Source: Vermamoeba vermiformis (taxonomy: Eukaryota; Tubulinea; Echinamoebida). From it: DNA of 64,000 nucleotides. Location: assembly GCA_045837725.1 (NCBI GenBank), contig JBEWZL010000265.1:19668-83667 (forward strand), read 5' to 3'. Position numbers and translations under genes: made by a program. The notes below the pieces were generated by a model that saw nothing but the letters and a program-made list of their open reading frames with translations, had not been told where the DNA came from and searched no databases. Each line of letters begins with the position of its first letter. Position 1 is the stretch's first letter. Shown piece after piece: positions 55,401 to 64,000 of this stretch.

Positions 55401-57266
55401 TATCATCTTTAATGTTCGTAGATTTACAGCGTGCTAATTCTAGCTTGTACAGGAGTATCCTCCACTCAAAACCAAACGCTTGGCAGCAGTGTTTTACTGC
55501 ATTCAAAGATTCATTGCCTCACGTAAGTTTTGAACAAACTTTTGTTCCTCTGCTTCTAATCTCACCTCATTCTACAGCAAATGACATGATTGTTGGTCTC
55601 CTTGAACTCGATGACATGGCCTTCTACGGGGAAGGTTCCCAGATCATCATGTACTATGGTGAGCAAGTTGCTGCCGAGGGAGGAGAAAAAGATTTCAAAG
55701 CATATTCTCAACCCCAACAGGAGGCTTTGGCTGACGTGCATTGCCTGTGCACCACACTAGTCAACGCAGTTGGGGAGAAAGCTGTTGTAACGTGGGAAGA
55801 GGTAAGCATAATTAACTTAATCAATTTGAAAAAAACCAATTAATTATTTTTTTCAGGCTTTAAATCAGCAGCACACCAGTGTTGTGAAGCCAGAGGTCTT
55901 TCCTCGTTTATTGTACGAGAGTTACAAGCCTTCAAGTGCAGTTACCTTTGTGAACACGGGCAATGAAAGCATTTTGTTCACAAAGGAAGTGCCAGCAGGT
56001 GAAGAACCCAGGATTGGCTGTGTCTCTCGTAAGTACTTAGTTTACTAATTATTATCTTTATTTTTACTATTATTAACACCCTTTGCTAATTAGAGGGTGA
56101 AGTGCTGCCTGAGATGCTAATCAAGCGCTGCCAAGCAATCTTTTTTGGTTCTCCATTGAGTCATGGTGTTCTTCCACAGCAAATGGCTTCCAACACAAGT
56201 GCATTGGCTGGTTGTGTCAATGAATTCACGTGGCTCAACTTCCATGCCTTTTCAGCAGTTTTGATGGTGCCACACAAAGCTCCACTTGTTTTGTTTCATG
56301 CAGGAACAGCAAATGGGCGGCTCATTTTTGCTGAATCTAAGTCATTAAACCCTTGGTGTAAGTTTTAAACATATTTTATGTGGAGCCTGTTTCTTAATTA
56401 CCAAAAAATTCAGCCCAGGAAGCCAAGGATGATCCAGCAAACAACTTCAACATAGTTATTGCTAAGCCTGGTGAAGTGCTTCACATCCCTGCTACTGCTA
56501 ACCCATTTTGGCTTGCTTACTACCCTGACACTGATGTAAGCAATTTAGTTAACATTGTTTTGTCTCTACTAACAGGAGTAATGTTTACAGGAGGGAATCA
56601 ACCAAAATGCCACTGTCCTTGGGTATAGTTATTACCCTTGGACATCATTTTTCAAGCGATTCACAGCATCTCCAGTTGTGGATCTTGGATCGTGGTTATT
56701 TTGGTTGCAAGTGCAGGACCATGCACTTCCTGCAAATGCTGAGACTGTCGGGTTTGGCCACTGTTTAGCAGAGTGGTTGGCATATCTTTCCACTGCTCCT
56801 GAAACAAAGTTTGCTGCTTCTTCCCTTGCATACGTCCATTGCAGCAAGTGCTATGTTCCTCTTATCCATCTCTTGTTCAGAAAAGATCAGGAATCTCGCT
56901 GCTTGGAATGCTCTGCAGAGTGGGGCTTTGAGGGTGTGGAGGTGTGCTGCTCTTCAAAGCAGACTGTCCATCTTGATTTTTGGATTAAAATTGTCGAGTA
57001 AGTTTTAGCTGCAATGTTTTCAAGTATTAACCATTTTTGCAAGGAAATTACTCTCACTATTGGCTGCACATGGTCTTACTAATGAAGAATTGGTCAAAGC
57101 CTGCAAGTCGGCAGCACGAGCAGAAAATTTCATCTTTTCCCCTCCAAAACTGGCACCTCCTAGTATTGCTCCTCTCACGCGCCTTCTTAAACCCAAGACA
57201 AAGCCAGTGCATCCACCACCAAAGGCTGATGAAGAGCCTGCAGCAAAGAAGGCAAAAGAGAACTAA
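52454..57266 (+). CDS. Large multi-exon protein with ParB/Srx-fold GQHR motif
   Basis: The start MSNTNIRVMSADLAAAVQ is followed by about fifteen exons with short introns. A Cys/His cluster (CCVPDC, VCKNHLRRF; 52,860-53,000) precedes LNRVGLNRVINKIEKHGWD and FAGQHRFEALIYL, joined across an intron at 53,262-53,318. This spacing and the G-x-H-R motif match ParB/sulfiredoxin-fold domains, including DGQHR proteins. A helical domain follows, then a Gln/Pro-rich linker (54,230-54,560), an acidic stretch and a nuclear-type basic segment (KKRVKKRKYDGG). The C-terminal half (54,800-57,000) has PGEVLHIPATANPFWLAYYP, cupin- or JmjC-like in feel, and a CSKC...CLEC zinc ribbon near 56,850-56,915, ending AKKAKEN. 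The intron at 55,211-55,452 is a copy of the palindromic repeat found upstream. The gene reads intact; function unknown. Confidence 0.75.
55211..55452. repeat. Intron made largely of the palindromic repeat
   Basis: The intron runs from a GTAAGG donor to CTTGTACAG and joins SLIIE to EYPPLKTKRL in frame. It contains CAGATCTGAATCA-, GAAATTTCC- and AATCTTCTGCAGTAGATTTT blocks in the same order as the tandem units at 51,690-52,435. The core hairpin is 55,379-55,403. Confidence 0.8.
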
Positions 57267-57553
57267 AGCCCAAGGGAGACTCTGCTTCAATCATTTTTTT
57301 TGGCACTTTTGTTGTTTTTGTTTTGTTTTACATAAATAGTAGTTTTTCAGCTATATTGACTCTGATTTGGCCTATTCTCATTTAATTTTGTCTGTTTTTA
57401 GTCCACAAAGGGACTTTTGACACTCAAAACCTAATAATTTGACACCCAAAAATAAACCCGCCAAAAATATAATGGGTTTTTAGAATCCAATCCTGTTTGT
57501 ATCTCTATATTGATATTATCACACACAAAGCATTATTCAACACTCACGCAACA

Positions 57554-58162
57554 ATGTCCTCCAGTTCCAGCGAAGAAATAAGCTTCTCCGAGCAGATGGC
57601 ATCTTCAACAAGTTCAGATGTGGATGACTCATTTGACCAAGTAAGCAAATTATATGATAATATATTTACCACAACGATTGTGCCTATTTTACAGTTATAT
57701 TACTGTAAAGAGACCATTAAAGTTGTATATTTATTTTCCATCTTGGGTTTTTACCTGGATGTCACGTCAAAAAATTCCCCTTTGGTGTCAAATTATTCTC
57801 TTTATAATTTATATACAAAATTAAGGAGCAAAAAAGCTCAAATTAAAAAAAGACTTGCTGAAGATGATATTCAAAAACCTTCAGATGTTACATCCCTCGT
57901 TAAAGCAGCGAAAATGAGTGCAAATTCGCTCGTTCGCTACTCTTCATTATTTATGTTGTGCAAAGATAAAAATTGTCAAATTGCAAATGTTTTAGTCGAG
58001 CAATTTAAGTTGCAGAAGGACTTTGTTGATAAACATGCTGAAATCATTGCGGAAATGAAAAAATTCTTTGTTGAGTGCAAATCTGCACTTAGTAATGAGC
58101 AAAAGACATCCCGCAAAAGGTCTCGTGATTCTTCTGAACCCTCTGATGATGAGCCTCCATAA
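57554..58162 (+). CDS. Hypothetical acidic/helical protein, first of a co-directional unknown set
   Basis: The frame opens MSSSSSEEISFSEQMASSTS after an AT-rich upstream. A 54-bp segment at about 57,641-57,694 has a GTAAGC donor and TTTTACAG acceptor; removing it keeps the frame. The rest is a helical protein of about 185 residues with a hydrophobic first helix (IKVVYLFSILGFYLDVT) and a basic tail (RKRSRDSSEPSDDEPP). No domain is recognised. Its frame continues, after the stop, into the next coding region 42 bp downstream, so the two may belong to one transcript or be separate genes. Confidence 0.6.
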   Translation: MSSSSSEEISFSEQMASSTSSDVDDSFDQVSKLYDNIFTTTIVPILQLYYCKETIKVVYLFSILGFYLDVTSKNSPLVSNYSLYNLYTKLRSKKAQIKKRLAEDDIQKPSDVTSLVKAAKMSANSLVRYSSLFMLCKDKNCQIANVLVEQFKLQKDFVDKHAEIIAEMKKFFVECKSALSNEQKTSRKRSRDSSEPSDDEPP

Positions 58163-58204
58163 AAGACAGACGAAATTGCTCAGCGAAAGGCGAATCTGGA
58201 TGCG

Positions 58205-59512
58205 ATGGCAGCTGCAAGATCTAAACGTCCAGTTACCATTGAGTTAAGTCAGGAGTCAGTTCAGGAGGATGATGATGATGCCCTTGAAGATGATGGCCTG
58301 CATCTCGACTTTGGCATTGATAATAGTGGAAGACAAACTTCAACTATTGTTCATGATAACGCGACCGAGCCATTGCAACACCTCGAAGAGATTATTAAGC
58401 AAAGCCAGAAATTATCTACCCTGGAAGCCTTTCAGAGCCAAGGTGAGGAGGCAACTGTTGCACAGAGAGCCTCCAAGGTTGCTATTGACATTCTTCGAAG
58501 CTTCTCTAAATTTGGCATATACCTTCGAATTCAGAAGAGATCTGCCAAATATTCGCTGCTTGGAATCGGTAATATGTATTCTGAGTCTTACCTTAACCTT
58601 TTACCGCATGAGAACATTGATATTATGGTTGCTTGTGGAAAAAAGCCTCCAGCCTCTTCTGTTGTGAAGAAGATTGTTAACAAGGAGGAAGAAGAAGCAG
58701 ATAGTATCCTATCTGCAGCAACAAACAACCTTCTCAATGCAGAGCAAGTAAAACAGCTGAAATCAGCTGTGTTTGCCAAGTCGCTTTATGCTCAAGTAAT
58801 GAAAGGCAAGGATAAACTGACCATTAATGCAGAGAAAGCTGAAACTCTGGCATTTTCTCCTGATCTTCTCCATAATCTATTCAAATCCACGGATAAGAAC
58901 AAGTTCTTGAAAGATGAGCTGTCCACAGAAGTGAAAATCAATGAATTTCTTGCAGGTGTTCTTGAAAAATCACATGGTGCTTGCAAGGTTGAGCATGAAA
59001 TTCTTGCAGCAAAGAAACTAAGACTCTTTGCAATCGGTTGGATCATTCATGAGAAGGCAAAAGACTTCCACACTCAATTGACTGCAAAGCTTACCAGCAA
59101 GAAAACAATTGAAAATGAAGCAAAGGCGGTGGAAAACCGTCAAAATGCAGAAGAGATCAACAATGAAGTTGCTAAGGAGATTAAACCTGCAGTAAATGCT
59201 GCACTTTTGGATTTCTTCAAAACCACCGTCAATGATCTCAAGTATAAACGTGTCTTCAGTGGTCATGACTCTGAAATTCTTGCTGCAATATCAAAAGTAA
59301 CACAAGGAAAGGATGTATTCAGGCACTGGAAGAACCAGCTAACTAGATTTTACGCTGTCTGTGAGAAAAGACCTATTTTGCTGTTCTCTTCACTGTCCTA
59401 TTCATTCTTAGCACGTTACTTTGTGCAACCCCATCAAGTTGAGGATGTTTTTAAGCATTTAGAACAGATTAACTTTAGTCCTAGCTTTTGGACGCATCCA
59501 GAAAATTGTTAA
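58205..59512 (+). CDS. Hypothetical 435-residue helical protein
   Basis: A long uninterrupted frame of 435 codons, starting MAAARSKRPVTIELSQESVQ with an acidic DDDD block, then mainly helical sequence with many Lys/Glu/Ala residues (for example NEAKAVENRQNAEEINNEVA) and a closing segment CEKRPILLFSSLSYSFLARY. No motif or family is recognised. Absence of introns over 1.3 kb is unusual for this window. It lies in the same frame as the preceding coding region and is followed within 60 bp by a further exon (DEPFESLVERIARL) for which I could not find an in-frame splice. Confidence 0.65.
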   Translation: MAAARSKRPVTIELSQESVQEDDDDALEDDGLHLDFGIDNSGRQTSTIVHDNATEPLQHLEEIIKQSQKLSTLEAFQSQGEEATVAQRASKVAIDILRSFSKFGIYLRIQKRSAKYSLLGIGNMYSESYLNLLPHENIDIMVACGKKPPASSVVKKIVNKEEEEADSILSAATNNLLNAEQVKQLKSAVFAKSLYAQVMKGKDKLTINAEKAETLAFSPDLLHNLFKSTDKNKFLKDELSTEVKINEFLAGVLEKSHGACKVEHEILAAKKLRLFAIGWIIHEKAKDFHTQLTAKLTSKKTIENEAKAVENRQNAEEINNEVAKEIKPAVNAALLDFFKTTVNDLKYKRVFSGHDSEILAAISKVTQGKDVFRHWKNQLTRFYAVCEKRPILLFSSLSYSFLARYFVQPHQVEDVFKHLEQINFSPSFWTHPENC

Positions 59513-59568
59513 TGTGCAAGTAACGCAAAATTTTTAATATCTCTGTTTGCTTATTATTTTTTTAATAG

Positions 59569-62500
59569 GATGAGCCATTTGAAAGCTTGGTGGAACGCAT
59601 TGCACGCCTTCGCATTGAAAGAGAGGTCAGCGACAAAAATCTACTACAGTAGATTTTATTAATTTTATTCTTGGGAGATTTCCTTAGTCTCAATTACTTA
59701 CCTCTGCATTGTAGCAAGCTGCTAGTGGTACCAATCAAGACGAAAGTTCAACAAGCACGATATTTAGTGAGGTAGGCAGTAATTGGAAAAAGTTTTTTTT
59801 GCAAAGTAGTTTTTTCTTGTTTTTTTTTATCTTTGTAGTAGCTGCAACAAGAAATATTAACGGAAAGCTATCCAGGTAGACACACAGCCAACTGAGCCAG
59901 AGACAAAGGTGAAATTTCCTTCGATAAAATTAATAAAATCTTCTGTGGTAGAATTTTATCAACTTTATTAAGTTTCAGTTACTTATCCTTGCTTTGTAGG
60001 TGGCTAGTTTTGATAGCAATCCAGAGGACAGCTCTGCGAGCACCATATTTAGTGACAGCAGCAATATTTCCACTGATTTTTTTGTTGATGATGTTTCGAT
60101 CCGATCTGCAAGCACCATCTTCTCCGATGAAAGTAATGATGATCCTAAAGGCTCCTCTTGCAGTCAAAGCCAATCCTCAATATGCTACCCATTCATAGCA
60201 CCGGCAGGACGCAGAGTAAGCAAGGAATCTGATGCTGAGGAGAGATCTGCTGGCAGTGACCAAAACAAAGCATTTAGCAAGCAGGCTGCCCTTCCGGCTT
60301 TGGAAACAGAGAAGGATAATCCTGTGCATGATGTTCCTATGTTTTTAGACTGGGCAAACAAGGCATTCCACTCAAAAGATGCGTTGATGGATGCGTTGGT
60401 GCCTTTCATTCTGTAAGTGTTAAACTACATGTCAAGCCAAGTAAATAACAGCACCTTCAAGGGTACGAAATGATGATGGAGGCTATGCTAGTGATGATGA
60501 GGTTGCACGTGTAGAGATGCTTAATGAGTTTATTCCTCCAACAACTTGGCCTCCTTCAGTCTACACTTTGGAACATCACCATATGGCAACGTCTCTGGAG
60601 GTACTAAATAGTTTTTAAGCTTTTTTGACTTAATTCATGTTTTAGGCTGCCGATGCATTGGATTACCAAAATGACATTAGAACTTGGATCAGTGATGATG
60701 GCAGTTTCTTTGGCTTACCATGCATCAAAACTCCAGTCACTTTTTACAGCCAACTTGATGCTGATGCAACAGTTCTGTATTCTTCAAAGCTTTCCTTCGT
60801 CAAAGAAAAAATGTCAGTGTGCCTTTATCCAAAGCCAAAGTTAAGGATGCCCAGTTCCAAAGTAACTGTGAAGCAAGGCCTATTGTCCTCAAAATTAAAT
60901 TTCAAGCTTGGGTATGTTAATGCTTGCATGGTTGAATTAATAATAACAATTTTCTGTTTGGTAGGGAGGTTAAAAACAGGTTTATTATATGGGTGTGCTT
61001 TCCTGCATTGAGCCATGAAGATTATGATCAGGATTTCCTCCGCTCTTTTTGGCATGAAGTTATATGGCAGTGTAAGTGCCTACAACCAGCTAGAGTATAG
61101 AATAATGTTTTAACACAGCAATTAATTCGGTCAAACTGGCTGTTCCAACGACAGCACCAAAAGTAACTGCAGATAAAGTTGACATTGCTTTTGCTGCTGG
61201 TGTGCCCGGCTTCTCTACTGCAATTAATGCAGCAGTTTATCCAGCTATTGACGCAGCTGTTAAAAATTTCAAGTGGAAAGCAAAAAAGTGAGTTCTAGCT
61301 TGCAAAAATATTTCCCTTTTGCTAAATTATTGGTAACAGAGTTGAAGTTCTTTTTGTCACGCAGATTTATGGTGATAAAGAAACTCTTCATAGCAAAAAA
61401 GATGCCACTGCATTCTTAAGTGATCTATCTGATTCCTTTGAGATAGATCGAGTAAAGCTATCTGAGTTGCATTACCTGCAAGACTTGGCATTTGATATTT
61501 TGTAAGCACCATGTTTGTAAGATAGACAAAAAGCTAATATGTTCTTTTAGCCCTGATCCTGAGCTGGAAAATGACAGTTGCTTAAACATTTCATGGAATC
61601 CTTTGTTTCTCGAAAGCTTGAAGAAGATCTCTACATCCCCTCTCTGTTGGTTGTACAACAAAAAGAATCCAGGTCAACATAACACTAGCTTCTCGAACTT
61701 GGGATCTCCATTATTGCAGAGCTTGGATGTTAAACACAAGTCAAAAGAATCACCAATTTCAGAAATCAAAGCCTACGCAAGAAGCAGCCAAGAATTCAGG
61801 TACAACATGCCCATGAGTCAAAGTTCGTACGCTACTCTGCTATTTCCCTTTGAAAGAGTAAATGCCTCATGCCCAGAGAACACTGAATTTCCATCACACT
61901 TGCGTCAGAAGTTGAAATGTCAATCTGAACAACTGTTCGCTCGAGAAGAAAAAGACATAGCCAATTTATATCTCAGCAACATAGCTTCCAAGAACTATGG
62001 TTGCCGTCTTGAAGTGACGTTGGCAGATCCATCACAGGAGAGAATTGAGGACGTCTATGATTTCCTTCAATCAACAGCAAAGGAATTTATTAATGTGCAC
62101 AACTGGCTCTTGGAATTGATGGCAGAAAAGCAAATCCCAGAGTGGTGCATTCAATTTAGTCCGTTGCAAGTCATCCCATCAAAAATCGTTGTCCTTCCAG
62201 CAAAAATCCAGTATACTGCCATTGACTCCTTCTTATTCTCCATCTATTCTTCAGTATTCATGCCAGATGGTAAGTTAATATTTTTTTTTAGGCAGTAGCC
62301 TAAGTGCTGACTGATTTAAAGGAACAAGAAATGCTCTTGCTTGTGTAGATTTCTTCTCAGAGGGCTTACAACGACTTGCAATAATTCTGGAGGACTGCTT
62401 GCGATTTCTTTGGTGTGGATTTGTTTCCCTTTTGAAGCACCCTGCTTTATTTTCTGAAATGAACATGGCGCAAGCTTTGAATGAATATGGTCACTTCTAC

Positions 62501-63634
62501 ATTGCCCCTGAAATGATAACGATTGCAGATCCTGTCCAGTACAGTGTTCTAAAGTCACCTTACCCTCAACGAGACTTTATTGATATGCTAAATGACCCTC
62601 AAGACGGTGATGATGCAATTGGTGCCATTGATCCAAGCCCTGTCATTGGAGCTAGATGCTTCCCTCTGCCTAGAAAGTACCTGCGACTACTTCTACCTGA
62701 TAAGATGTGGGATGCACTACCAACTGTGCTTCAAAGAATGACCATTGTTATTGCCAATCCCCAAAATATTTCAAACATATCAATGCCTGAATCTGAATTG
62801 CAAACTATCGCTGCCAACCTGCTCAATTTGCTATGGAAAGATATTTCGTCAATTATTGGTGCAGAAAATAACGCATGGCTCAGTGTTGCTGCCAGCAAAG
62901 AAACAATGCCTTGTTTCCCTGGGTCCAAAGTGCAACACATCGTGGATTACAGCAGCATCACCCCAATGAAGTTCATTAATTTGATTTGCAGTTACTCTGG
63001 ACCACAAAGTTTCAATTCTCACAGCCTTCACTATTTGAAAGCATGGAAATCAATACGTGAAGAAGTCATTCCCGAGATGAACAAACAAGCAAAATTAGTT
63101 TGCCCTCAGGCAGATAGCCGTATTCCTTATCTTAGTGAGCAGCTCATCATGATACAATTAGCAAAACAAATAACAAAGCTTGATTTGAGGATTTTGCCTT
63201 ACCCTGGCATCAACCATTTTTGGACGCATCGCATGAACGATAGCTCAACGTTAGTTTGGTGTTATTGTTACAATGATGCCACAACTAAACTTGAAACGCT
63301 GACAGATGATCAAACAATCAGCCTTTTTGGAGATCAGCCAATATTTGACTTCACGTTTTACCGCGCTTTGGTGCACACGGTTGTCTACAATAACCCTCAC
63401 TTCAGCAAGTTTTCAGCAAAAAAAGAGTTGGCCCTGCACTGTTTGTTTCACTTGATATCACACCCAGGAAGCAAGGCCAAGAAACCAAGGTACTCACAAG
63501 GAAGTTTACGTGACAAAATTCTTGAAACTGGTTTGTTCGATGAAACCCGTTCAGCAAAGAAGCGTGGGGGGTTTATGCCAAAGTCAGACAGCGAATTATG
63601 GCAATTGTATCTCAAATTTGAAAATAAACATTAA
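59569..63634 (+). CDS. Large unknown protein, multi-exon, 5' end unresolved
   Basis: Exons begin DEPFESLVERIARLRIERE and QAASGTNQDESSTSTIFSE, then VASFDSNPEDSSASTIFSD, each preceded by a palindromic-repeat intron; the model between 59,772 and 60,000 is not resolved. The main body runs from 60,480: FIPPTTWPPSVYTLEHHHMA, WISDDGSFFGLPCIKTPVT, the 61,492-62,265 exon and a final 1.2-kb exon (62,358-63,634) rich in aromatic and Pro residues (EYGHFYIAPEMITIADPVQY, ILPYPGINHFWTHRMND). It ends LKFENKH with AATAAA at 63,655. The protein exceeds 1,000 residues. Nothing in it matches a family I know, though the alpha/beta pattern (CRLEVTLADPSQERIEDVYD) suggests folded enzyme- or scaffold-like domains. 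It is co-directional with the ParB-like gene 2.3 kb upstream. Confidence 0.62.
59600..60060 (+). repeat. Duplicated exon-intron unit of about 290-300 bp (STIFS motif)
   Basis: Palindromes at 59,635-59,657 and 59,935-59,957 are 300 bp apart and each is followed by an exon encoding DESSTSTIFSE or EDSSASTIFSD (285 bp apart). A third motif copy, RSASTIFSDES, lies at about 60,103 in the same exon. Confidence 0.8.
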
Positions 63635-64000
63635 AACTGTGGCTAACTTTGAAAAATAAACAACTCTGTTGTTGCTTTACTCTGCAGATTACCCAAGCAT
63701 TTAAAGATTCCTATCAAAGACCTAGCATCACTTACACGACTTTGTGAATGCAACAATGTGAAGGGCAATCATTGTAAAAAATAGTAAAAAGTTCAACTGT
63801 TGAGAATGTAAGGCAGTGTGCATGGCAGCGGTTCTGGATCTCAGCTTAAACATTTTAGAATCAGCTCATACTTGAACCATAGCATACTCATATGAATTGT
63901 TATTGATCCACACCATATTTGCAAAGATGGCATATTTACATGCTTTGACGCATCTGGCTAGCCTCTGGATCTCAGAGCCATGATATCATATTGATGAATC
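63635..64000. other. 3' flank, no gene seen
   Basis: Apart from AATAAA at 63,655-63,660, this last stretch is CpG-poor, gene-free DNA in which I see no repeat or open frame of note. Confidence 0.6.

Noticed and set aside
44060-63634. Retroelement, Polinton or viral insertion
   Set aside because: No reverse transcriptase, integrase, protein-primed polymerase, packaging ATPase or capsid motif was recognised, and no long terminal repeats were seen; genes have spliceosomal introns.

Overview
The window is nuclear DNA of a compact, intron-rich eukaryote, most likely an amoebozoan. Most introns are 45-70 bp with GTAAGT-type donors, many intergenic gaps are under 300 bp, and genes lie on both strands. 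A STAT whose linker and SH2 resemble Dictyostelium STATs, a tenascin-like EGF-repeat surface protein, a lysosomal alpha-mannosidase and a synapsin-like ATP-grasp protein support Amoebozoa. I cannot name the species from sequence alone.

Positions 1-44,400 form a dense housekeeping region: an SMCHD1-like GHKL ATPase with PHD finger and SMC hinge (+), an SH2/STAT-like protein (-), a cytochrome P450 (+), a short-chain dehydrogenase (-), a GPI-type secreted protein (+), PCID2/Thp1 of TREX-2 (-), an EGF-repeat receptor (-), a His-rich SAM methyltransferase (-), a small CDK-site protein (+), a DCAF6-like WD40 protein (-), a kinesin-8 (-), alpha-mannosidase (+), a small F-box protein (-), a mitochondrial-type P-loop ATPase (-), a STAT (+), a 2OG-dioxygenase/F-box/actin-related fusion (+) and a synapsin-like protein (+). 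Two Pol III genes sit in sense orientation inside introns of protein genes: a 5S rRNA in the SH2 gene and a tRNA-Pro(AGG) in the alpha-mannosidase gene.

From about 44,060 to the end the DNA changes character. It is strongly CpG-poor, full of short palindromes and tandem repeats, and carries orphan genes: a minus-strand hypothetical gene (46,370-47,317), an unusually GC-rich Lys/Glu-rich gene (48,259-49,576), a large multi-exon gene with a ParB/Srx-fold GQHR motif (52,454-57,266), and a co-directional set of unknown coding regions (57,554-63,634). The ParB-like gene and the unknown set share with the upstream DNA a palindromic intron repeat of about 295 bp period. Together these genes and repeats look like a distinct accessory locus and are the best candidate here for an undescribed system. 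No capsid, reverse transcriptase, integrase or family-B polymerase signature was recognised, so I do not call it viral or a retroelement.

Exon joins were made by eye from splice consensus and frame. Spans given for genes include introns. Gene functions in the left part are mostly secure. Functions in the right part are mostly unknown.
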